In this document: positions 58,259 to 64,000 of the stretch, one piece after another | How the letters are laid out: each line of letters begins with the position of its first letter | Numbering within the stretch: the first letter of the stretch is position 1 | From: Chitinilyticum litopenaei DSM 21440 | GTDB taxonomy: Bacteria > Pseudomonadota > Gammaproteobacteria > Burkholderiales > Chitinibacteraceae | Direction of reading: 5' to 3' | DNA: 64,000 nt | Assembly (NCBI RefSeq): GCF_000428145.1 | Contig: NZ_ATZJ01000002.1 | Coordinates: forward strand, 152,919-216,918 | The notes under the pieces: model-generated | What the model was told of the DNA's origin: nothing | What the model saw: only the letters and a program-made list of their open reading frames with translations | Database searches by the model: none | Made by a program: the position numbers and the translations under genes

Positions 58259-58385
58259 GAGAAAAACCTCCAACTTAATCCGCAAAAATCCGGAAACCGG
58301 ACTACCCGGCATGCCGGGTCAAAGCGGCTAGTTTTGGATCCCGGTTGGGAAAATCTCACCGCGACAGGACGCCGAAGTGAGGATG
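58259..58385 (-). promoter_or_regulatory. rplN (spc) leader with two hairpins
   Basis: On the minus strand the leader holds a perfect 16-nt palindrome ACCCGGCATGCCGGGT (58304-58319). It then holds a 5-bp hairpin TCCGG-TTT-CCGGA (58289-58301) followed by TTTTTG, then the rplN Shine-Dalgarno region. The second hairpin looks like a weak terminator or attenuator. No ligand or protein-binding site can be assigned. Confidence 0.45.
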
Positions 58386-58424
58386 AAAAACGGGCATTAT
58401 ACCCAAGGTACAATGCCCGCGCAA
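58386..58424 (-). promoter_or_regulatory. rpsQ/rplN junction: terminator-like hairpin with overlapping promoter
   Basis: Minus strand: a 13-bp stem with one G-U pair (58391-58403 with 58407-58419, 3-base loop) runs into TTTTTC, an intrinsic terminator for rpsQ. TTGCGC (58419-58424) and a consensus TATAAT (58396-58401) are 17 bp apart, and the -10 is inside the 3' arm. RNA would start near 58389, just past the hairpin. Called by eye. Confidence 0.6.
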
Positions 58425-58441
58425 CCAGCAAGACTCACAAA

Positions 58442-58705
58442 TTAAACAGTGCGAGCCTTTTCCAGCAATTTACTTACTGCCCAGCTCTTGGTCTTGGAGA
58501 CGGGGCGAGTCTCAACGATCTCAACCAGATCACCTTCATTAAAGGCATTGGCTTCGTCGTGAGCATGATACTTCTTGGACTTGCGAACCATCTTGCCATA
58601 AAGCGGATGCTTCACAAGATGCTCAACCAAAACAGTTACGGTTTTGTCCATTTTATTGCTGACCACACGACCGGTCAGCGTACGCTTGAGTTTAGCTTCG
58701 CTCAT
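58442..58705 (-). CDS. rpsQ: 30S ribosomal protein S17
   Basis: The 87-residue OB-fold S17 ([51 protein letters not shown]) is the last gene of the S10-type cluster, followed by a terminator-like hairpin. Confidence 0.98.
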   Translation of the reverse strand: MSEAKLKRTLTGRVVSNKMDKTVTVLVEHLVKHPLYGKMVRKSKKYHAHDEANAFNEGDLVEIVETRPVSKTKSWAVSKLLEKARTV

Positions 58706-58707
58706 GG

Positions 58708-58896
58708 TTACGCAGCCTTCTGTGCCAGAATGGTACGAATGCGCGCAATATCCTTACGCACACGCTTGATTTCGCTGGTTTTTGCCAGCTGGCCAGTTGC
58801 ATGCTGCATGCGCAGGCTGAATTTGGCCTTCAGCAACTCCGTCAGCTCGGCCTTCAGGTCGGCAACGGACTTCTGATTCAGTTCGTTTGCTTTCAT
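58708..58896 (-). CDS. rpmC: 50S ribosomal protein L29
   Basis: The 62-residue helical L29 ([37 protein letters not shown]) lies at the exit tunnel, near the SRP and trigger-factor docking site. Its ATG shares one base with the rplP stop. Confidence 0.97.
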   Translation of the reverse strand: MKANELNQKSVADLKAELTELLKAKFSLRMQHATGQLAKTSEIKRVRKDIARIRTILAQKAA

Positions 58897-59312
58897 TATT
58901 GCCCCACTTGACGAGAAACGAAGGTCACAGCGAACGGCAGCTTGGCAGAAGCGAGACGGAATGCTTCGCGCGCAATCGGCTCAGCCACACCATCCAGTTC
59001 ATAAATAACCTTGCCAGGCTGAATTTCGGCTACGTAATAATCCGGACTACCCTTGCCCCCACCCATACGAACTTCTGCAGGCTTGCGGGAAATCGGCTTA
59101 TCCGGGAATACACGAATCCATACACGACCACCACGCTTGATGTAGCGGGTGATTGCACGACGAGCAGATTCAATCTGGCGAGCAGTCAGACGGCCACGAG
59201 CAACCGCCTTCAGGCCAAAAGTACCGAAGGAAACAGCATTACCGCGAGTAGCGATACCAGTATTGCGACCCTTCTGGACTTTACGATATTTCAGTCTAGT
59301 TGGCTGCAGCAT
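58896..59312 (-). CDS. rplP: 50S ribosomal protein L16
   Basis: The 138-residue L16 ([30 protein letters not shown]) shows [24 protein letters not shown], near the A site. ATG 59312 overlaps the rpsC stop by 17 bases; a frame extending to 59372 lies within rpsC and is rejected. Confidence 0.98.
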   Translation of the reverse strand: MLQPTRLKYRKVQKGRNTGIATRGNAVSFGTFGLKAVARGRLTARQIESARRAITRYIKRGGRVWIRVFPDKPISRKPAEVRMGGGKGSPDYYVAEIQPGKVIYELDGVAEPIAREAFRLASAKLPFAVTFVSRQVGQ

Positions 59313-60000
59313 TGCGGCCTCCCTTGCGCGGCTTCTTCGGAGTCTCAACAGGTTCTGCGGCAGCCTTTTCACCCGGCTTTACATCACCCTTGTAGACCCA
59401 AACTTTAATACCAATGATACCGTAGGTAGTCTTGGCCTCAGAAGTAGCGTAATCGATGTCAGCGCGCAGAGTATGCAGCGGAACTCGACCTTCACGATAC
59501 CATTCAGTGCGGGCAATTTCGATGCCATTCAGACGGCCAGAAGACATGATCTTGATACCCTGGGCACCAAGACGCATGGCATTCTGCATTGCGCGCTTCA
59601 TGGCACGACGGAACATCACACGCTTCTCGAGCTGAGAGGCGATGCTATCCGCAATGATCTGCGCATCAATTTCCGGCTTGCGAACTTCTTCGATGTTCAC
59701 ATGCACCGGAACCTTCAGAATATTCTGCAGCTCTTTCTTCAGCAGCTCGATATCCTCACCCTTCTTGCCGATCACAACGCCCGGACGAGCGGTAAAAATA
59801 GTGATCTTGGCGTTCTTGGCAGGACGCTCGATTACCACACGGCTCACAGATGCATTTGCGAGCTTTTTCTTGAGGAATTCACGTACTTGCAGATCCTCAT
59901 TGAGCATCCCCGCAAAATTGCGGCTGCTAGCAAACCAGCGCGATGCCCAATTCTTGGTAACGGCAAGACGAAAACCCGTCGGATGAATTTTCTGACCCAT
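59296..60000 (-). CDS. rpsC: 30S ribosomal protein S3
   Basis: The 234-residue S3 ([24 protein letters not shown]) has a KH domain ([32 protein letters not shown], about residues 45-80) and the S3 C-terminal domain. It lines the mRNA entry tunnel. The C-terminus is basic ([14 protein letters not shown]). Confidence 0.98.
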   Translation of the reverse strand: MGQKIHPTGFRLAVTKNWASRWFASSRNFAGMLNEDLQVREFLKKKLANASVSRVVIERPAKNAKITIFTARPGVVIGKKGEDIELLKKELQNILKVPVHVNIEEVRKPEIDAQIIADSIASQLEKRVMFRRAMKRAMQNAMRLGAQGIKIMSSGRLNGIEIARTEWYREGRVPLHTLRADIDYATSEAKTTYGIIGIKVWVYKGDVKPGEKAAAEPVETPKKPRKGGRNAAAN

Positions 60001-60010
60001 TACACGCTCC

Positions 60011-60340
60011 TTAATCACCAACAGTCAGGGTGATGTGGCAGGTCTGCTTCTCGATGCGATTACCGCGGCCCTTGGCACGAGCGGAGAAACGCTTCAGGGA
60101 AGGCCCCTTGTCCACAAAAATTGTCGTCACCTTCAGGGCGTCAATATCGGCACCCTCGTTGTGCTCAGCGTTCGCAATTGCGGACTCAAGCACCTTCTTG
60201 ATGAGGACAGCACCCTTTTTCGGGCTGAAAGCGAGAATGTTCAACGCCTGGTCAACCGGCTTGCCGCGAACGAGATCAGCAACCAACCGAGCTTTCTGGG
60301 CGGAGAGGCGAGCGTTGCTCAGTACAGCAGATACTTGCAT
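60011..60340 (-). CDS. rplV: 50S ribosomal protein L22
   Basis: The 109-residue L22 has the standard core [36 protein letters not shown]. The beta-hairpin that lines the exit tunnel is about residues 80-100 ([23 protein letters not shown]). Confidence 0.98.
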   Translation of the reverse strand: MQVSAVLSNARLSAQKARLVADLVRGKPVDQALNILAFSPKKGAVLIKKVLESAIANAEHNEGADIDALKVTTIFVDKGPSLKRFSARAKGRGNRIEKQTCHITLTVGD

Positions 60341-60349
60341 TTCTTCACC

Positions 60350-60625
60350 TTATCGCTTGGCTTTTTTGTCGGCAGCATGGCCCTTGAAAGTACGGGTCAG
60401 CGCAAACTCACCCAACTTATGACCAACCATGTTTTCATTGACGTACACCGGTACGTGTTGGCGACCATTATGAACGGCGATCGTGAGACCCACGAAATCC
60501 GGCAAAACGGTAGAACGGCGCGACCAGGTCTTGATCGGACGCTTGTCGCTGGAGGCCCTCGCAGCGTCAACCTTCTTGATCAGATGGAGGTCGACGAAAG
60601 GTCCCTTCTTAACAGAACGAGCCAT
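60350..60625 (-). CDS. rpsS: 30S ribosomal protein S19
   Basis: The 91-residue S19 ([62 protein letters not shown]) is standard. It works with S13 on the 30S head, and RimM assists its assembly. Confidence 0.98.
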   Translation of the reverse strand: MARSVKKGPFVDLHLIKKVDAARASSDKRPIKTWSRRSTVLPDFVGLTIAVHNGRQHVPVYVNENMVGHKLGEFALTRTFKGHAADKKAKR

Positions 60626-60631
60626 GTTTAA

Positions 60632-61465
60632 TTACCCCTTGTTCGCATGACGACGACGCACGATCATGTTGTCAGTGCGCTTGTTGCTGCGAGTACGGAA
60701 GCCCTTAGTCGGCTGGCCCCACGGGCTAACCGGCACACGACCTTCACCAGTACGACCTTCACCACCACCATGCGGGTGATCTACCGGGTTCATTGCTGTA
60801 CCACGGACAGTCGGACGAATACCGAGCCAACGCTTTGCGCCAGCCTTACCATACGAACGCAGGCTATGCTCTTCGTTGCCCACTTCACCAAGTGTAGCGC
60901 GGCAATCAATATGCACTTTGCGGATTTCACCAGAACGCAGACGCAGTTGAGCATAAATGCCCTCACGCGCAAGCAACTGCACGGAAGCGCCAGCAGAACG
61001 AGCCAGCTGTGCACCCTTGCCAGGCTGCAACTCAACGCAATGGATGGTAGAACCAACCGGAATATTGCGGATCGGCAGAGCATTACCCGACTTGATCGGG
61101 GCATCAGAGCCGGACACAACAGTAGCACCAGCTTTCAGACCCTTCGGAGCAATAATGTAACGACGCTCGCCATCGGCATAACAGAGAAGTGCAATGTTTG
61201 CCGTACGGTTCGGATCATATTCCAGGCGCTCAACTTTGGCGACGATACCATCCTTGTTGCGCTTGAAATCAATCACACGATAATGCTGCTTATGACCACC
61301 ACCTTTATGACGGGTAGTGATATGGCCGTTATTGTTACGGCCAGCATTTTTGCTTTGTGATTCGAGCAAAGGCGCATATGGCGCACCCTTGTGCAGATCG
61401 GGATTTACCACCTTGACAACCGCGCGGCGACCTGGCGATGTCGGCTTTACTTTTACCAATGCCAT
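60632..61465 (-). CDS. rplB: 50S ribosomal protein L2
   Basis: The 277-residue L2 ([27 protein letters not shown]) ends with the rRNA-binding, peptidyl-transferase-proximal loop [27 protein letters not shown]. Its His in PVDHPHGGG is conserved. Confidence 0.98.
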   Translation of the reverse strand: MALVKVKPTSPGRRAVVKVVNPDLHKGAPYAPLLESQSKNAGRNNNGHITTRHKGGGHKQHYRVIDFKRNKDGIVAKVERLEYDPNRTANIALLCYADGERRYIIAPKGLKAGATVVSGSDAPIKSGNALPIRNIPVGSTIHCVELQPGKGAQLARSAGASVQLLAREGIYAQLRLRSGEIRKVHIDCRATLGEVGNEEHSLRSYGKAGAKRWLGIRPTVRGTAMNPVDHPHGGGEGRTGEGRVPVSPWGQPTKGFRTRSNKRTDNMIVRRRHANKG

Positions 61466-61477
61466 TTCTCAGTCTCC

Positions 61478-61783
61478 TTATTGCGCGACAGCAAGGTCAA
61501 TTTCCTGACCCTTTGCCAAACTGACGTAAGCTTTTTTCCAGTCTTTGCGACGCCCAACAAAGCGACTAAAGCGCTTGGTCTTGCCCTTCACATTGAGGAC
61601 AGTCACCGCTTCAACCTTGACCTTGAACAGCAGCTCAACAGCCGCCTTCACTTCAGCCTTGGTTGCATCCTTGGCAACACGGAAAACAACTTGCTCGTTC
61701 TTGTCTGCAACAAAAGTGCTCTTCTCGGACACAACCGGGGCCAGCAGCACATGCAACAGACGATTTTCAGTAAATTGCGTCAT
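61478..61783 (-). CDS. rplW: 50S ribosomal protein L23
   Basis: The 101-residue L23 ([72 protein letters not shown]) provides the docking site for trigger factor and SRP. Its ATG overlaps the rplD stop by 4 bases. Confidence 0.98.
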   Translation of the reverse strand: MTQFTENRLLHVLLAPVVSEKSTFVADKNEQVVFRVAKDATKAEVKAAVELLFKVKVEAVTVLNVKGKTKRFSRFVGRRKDWKKAYVSLAKGQEIDLAVAQ

Positions 61784-62400
61784 GCGAACATCTCCTCAAA
61801 GGCCGCAAGAGCTTCACGCGTCAGAAGAATCTTCTTGAAACGCACAAGGCTTACCGGATCGGCCTGAGACGGCTCAAGCACAAGCACATTCGGCAGATTG
61901 CGGGACGCAAGATACAGATTTTCATCAAGCTGCTTAGTGATGATAAGCACGCTATCCAGATTCAGACTATTCAGCTTTTCAGCGAACGCCTTAGTCTTTG
62001 GAGTATCGACGGTAAAACCATCGACAACCACGAGACGATCTTCACGCACCAGCTGCGACAGTATGGTCGCAATACCAGCGCGGTACATCTTGCGGTTCAC
62101 CTTCTGGCTAAAGTTCTCATCCGGCTTGTTCGGGAAGGTTTTACCACCACCACGCCACAGCGGAGAAGACGCCATACCTGCACGAGCACGACCGGTACCC
62201 TTCTGACGGAAAGGCTTATGCGTTGTATGCTTTACTTCGCTACGATCCTTCTGCGAGCGATTACCGCTGCGAGCATTTGCAAAGTAAGCAGTAACAACCT
62301 GGTGAACAAGCGCCTCATTGAATTCACGGGCAAACAGGGCGTCAGAAGCAGCAACCGCCGCTTGTGCATCACCATTTGCATTAATGACTTTCAGTTCCAT
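61780..62400 (-). CDS. rplD: 50S ribosomal protein L4
   Basis: The 206-residue L4 has the tunnel loop [33 protein letters not shown] (about residues 55-88). In E. coli L4 also regulates the S10 operon by leader attenuation; the rplC leader here carries a terminator-like hairpin that is a candidate target. Confidence 0.98.
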   Translation of the reverse strand: MELKVINANGDAQAAVAASDALFAREFNEALVHQVVTAYFANARSGNRSQKDRSEVKHTTHKPFRQKGTGRARAGMASSPLWRGGGKTFPNKPDENFSQKVNRKMYRAGIATILSQLVREDRLVVVDGFTVDTPKTKAFAEKLNSLNLDSVLIITKQLDENLYLASRNLPNVLVLEPSQADPVSLVRFKKILLTREALAAFEEMFA

Positions 62401-63044
62401 TATGCACCTGCCTTCACACTCGGACGCACCATCACGTCATTACCCTTGGAGCCCGGGACTGCACCCTTGACCAGCAGCAATTGACGCTCGGCATCGACAC
62501 GCACCACTTCCAGATTTTGCACAGTACGCTTGGCATTACCCAGATGACCAGGCATGCGCTTACCGGGCAGAACACGACCCGGATCCTGAGCCTGACCAAT
62601 AGAGCCAGGAACATTATGCGAACGAGAATTACCGTGGGAGGCACGATTGGAGGAGAAATGGTGGCGCTTGATCGCACCCGCAAAACCCTTACCCTGAGTG
62701 GTACCAGTAATATCAACCAGCTGACCAACAGTGAAGATTTCTACGGAAAGCTGATCACCAGCCTTCAATTCGGCAAGCTTATCCGCATCAACGCGAAACT
62801 CAGCAAGACCACGACCAGCCTCGACACCAGCCTTGCGGAAGTGACCCGCCTCAGCTTTGTTTACACGACTAGCCTTTTTAACACCGAAAGACAACTGCAC
62901 GGCAGTATAGCCATCAGTTTCTACGGACTTGATTTGCGTGACGCGATTGGCAGACATGTCCAGCACAGTTACCGGAATGGAAACACCATCCTCAGCAAAA
63001 ATGCGGGTCATGCCAACCTTGCGACCGACAAGACCTAAGCTCAT
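62400..63044 (-). CDS. rplC: 50S ribosomal protein L3
   Basis: The 214-residue L3 ([39 protein letters not shown]) has the Gln-methylation-type loop around [36 protein letters not shown]. It shares one base with rplD. A 143-base spacer, rather than the usual short gap, separates it from rpsJ. Confidence 0.98.
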   Translation of the reverse strand: MSLGLVGRKVGMTRIFAEDGVSIPVTVLDMSANRVTQIKSVETDGYTAVQLSFGVKKASRVNKAEAGHFRKAGVEAGRGLAEFRVDADKLAELKAGDQLSVEIFTVGQLVDITGTTQGKGFAGAIKRHHFSSNRASHGNSRSHNVPGSIGQAQDPGRVLPGKRMPGHLGNAKRTVQNLEVVRVDAERQLLLVKGAVPGSKGNDVMVRPSVKAGA

Positions 63045-63102
63045 AGTTATTCCCTTTAACAGGGCCGGTTACGATTGACCGGCTATGATCGAAAAAAATA
63101 AA
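63045..63102 (-). promoter_or_regulatory. rplC leader hairpin region
   Basis: Between the T-run of the junction hairpin and the rplC start, the minus strand has a stem GCCGGT...ACCGGC (63066-63083) followed by a purine-rich ribosome-binding region (AAAGGG). It is a candidate leader structure for feedback control. No protein-binding site can be named from sequence alone. Confidence 0.35.
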
Positions 63103-63163
63103 CGGGCTTACCACCCGAAAGTGATAAGCCCGCGATACTAGCACAAGATTTTACCACTCACAA
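63103..63163 (-). promoter_or_regulatory. rpsJ/rplC junction: terminator-like hairpin with promoter
   Basis: Minus strand: a stem CGGGCTTA-x-CAC paired with GTG-x-TAAGCCCG (63103-63114 with 63121-63132, one mismatch) runs into GTTTATTTTTTT. TTGTGA (63158-63163) and TAGTAT (63135-63140) are 17 bp apart, with CGCGGGCTT right after the -10. The predicted start (near 63128) falls inside the 5' arm of the stem. A 21-nt dyad (63157-63177) overlaps the -35. Called by eye. Confidence 0.55.
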
Positions 63164-63187
63164 GATATTCTCGTGAGCACTGTAAAA

Positions 63188-63499
63188 TTATTGCAGCTTG
63201 ATCTCAACATCCACACCCGCCGGCAGATCCAGCTTCATCAAAGCGTCGACGGTCTTGTCAGTAGGATCAACAATATCCATCAGGCGCAGATGAGTGCGAA
63301 TTTCAAACTGGTCACGCGACGTCTTGTTCACGTGCGGCGAACGCAGAACATCAAAGCGCTCGATCTTGGTAGGCAGCGGAACCGGACCCTTGACTACAGC
63401 ACCAGTGCGCTTGGCGGTTTCTACGATTTCCTGGGCAGAACGATCGATCAACTGGTAATCGAAAGCCTTCAGGCGGATACGGATTTTCTGGCTTTGCAT
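63188..63499 (-). CDS. rpsJ: 30S ribosomal protein S10
   Basis: The 103-residue S10 ([45 protein letters not shown]) has the family sequence throughout. It follows tuf by 12 bases and is separated from rplC by a terminator-like hairpin, so it appears to belong to the str-type transcript (tuf-rpsJ). It also acts with NusB in antitermination in E. coli. Confidence 0.98.
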   Translation of the reverse strand: MQSQKIRIRLKAFDYQLIDRSAQEIVETAKRTGAVVKGPVPLPTKIERFDVLRSPHVNKTSRDQFEIRTHLRLMDIVDPTDKTVDALMKLDLPAGVDVEIKLQ

Positions 63500-63511
63500 T
63501 GTCCAGACCCC

Positions 63512-64000
63512 TTATTCGATGATCTTGGCAACAACACCGGCGCCGACGGTACGGCCACCTTCACGAATCGCGAAGCGCAGACCTTGTTCCATGGCAATCG
63601 GAGCGATCAGGGAGACGGTCACTTCCACGTTGTCACCCGGCATCACCATTTCGGTACCAGCCGGCAGCTCAACCGCACCGGTCACATCGGTGGTACGGAA
63701 GTAGAACTGCGGACGATAGCCATTGAAGAACGGAGTGTGACGACCACCCTCTTCCTTCGACAGCACGTACACGGAACCAGCAAACTTGGTGTGCGGAGTA
63801 ATGGAACCCGGCTTGGCCAGAACCTGACCACGCTCAACGTCTTCACGCTTGGTACCACGCAGCAGCGCGCCGATGTTGTCGCCAGCCTGGCCTTGATCCA
63901 GCAGCTTGCGGAACATTTCCACACCGGTACAAGTCGTCTTGACGGTCGGCTTGATACCAACGATTTCGATTTCTTCACCAACCTTGACGATACCGCGCTC
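63512..64000 (-). CDS. tuf: Elongation factor Tu, C-terminal part (truncated by window edge)
   Basis: The frame is open to the window edge, giving 162 residues: domain 2 end and domain 3 of EF-Tu ([70 protein letters not shown] through [15 protein letters not shown]). The GTPase domain lies outside. An internal ATG at 63922 is not the start. The upstream genes are presumably fusA and rpsG, which are not visible. Confidence 0.98.
   Translation of the reverse strand, partial: ERGIVKVGEEIEIVGIKPTVKTTCTGVEMFRKLLDQGQAGDNIGALLRGTKREDVERGQVLAKPGSITPHTKFAGSVYVLSKEEGGRHTPFFNGYRPQFYFRTTDVTGAVELPAGTEMVMPGDNVEVTVSLIAPIAMEQGLRFAIREGGRTVGAGVVAKIIE

Overview
The window is a chromosomal segment of a GC-rich betaproteobacterium. 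The gene order points to Neisseriales or a close relative, though I cannot name the genus: dapF-DUF484-xerC, cspA/clpS-clpA, rpsP-rimM-trmD-rplS, pilB-pilC-pilD-coaE-zapD, and a tuf-rpsJ pair leading into the S10-spc-alpha ribosomal clusters. Nearly all of it is core, vertically inherited housekeeping DNA. I see no prophage, insertion sequence, CRISPR array, toxin-antitoxin pair, defence island or tRNA/rRNA gene.

Layout. 1-3.8 kb: the tail of a DUF3658-like protein, a composite repeat-rich spacer, then dapF-DUF484-xerC. 3.8-7.4 kb (minus): an orphan lipoprotein, then a translationally coupled nudJ-mnmA-wbuC trio. 7.8-14.2 kb: a chemoreceptor, an OmpA-family lipoprotein, pirin, azoreductase with a divergent LysR regulator, and rluE. 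14.3-19.8 kb: icd, two tandem DUF4124 secreted proteins, a cold-shock gene with a long leader, and clpS-clpA. 19.8-25.7 kb (minus): mscS, ogt-xerD, the rpsP-rimM-trmD-rplS operon, and ffh. 25.8-33.8 kb (plus): a YpjD-like membrane protein, type IV pilus genes pilBCD, coaE, zapD, and an ornithine-lipid pair olsB-olsA. 33.9-47 kb: rnhA, a methyltransferase, gloB, mltD, a LOG-family protein, ftsK, nadE, an EAL-CBS-GGDEF protein facing a response regulator with a degenerate GGDEF domain, and a small unknown. 47.1-64 kb: rpsT and murJ (divergent), then on the minus strand tuf(partial)-rpsJ / rplC-D-W-B-rpsS-rplV-rpsC-rplP-rpmC-rpsQ / rplN-X-E-rpsN-H-rplF-R-rpsE-rpmD-rplO-secY-infA-rpmJ / rpsM-K-D-rpoA-rplQ.

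The most interesting signals are non-coding. At the three breaks in the ribosomal cluster (rpsJ/rplC, rpsQ/rplN, rpmJ/rpsM) a sigma70-like promoter with a 17-bp spacer appears to be nested in or against an intrinsic-terminator-like hairpin. Read-through RNA could then terminate while RNA started at the nested promoter lacks the hairpin. The predicted rplC, rpsP and rpsT promoters also share a GC-rich sequence directly after the -10. Other structures are two CACAGAG inverted-repeat elements, a REP-like/CTTTCTTTG composite element, a perfect 28-nt palindrome after nadE, and a pair of related ~50-nt spacers. All promoter and repeat calls were made by eye and are predictions. I found no convincing new multi-gene system.
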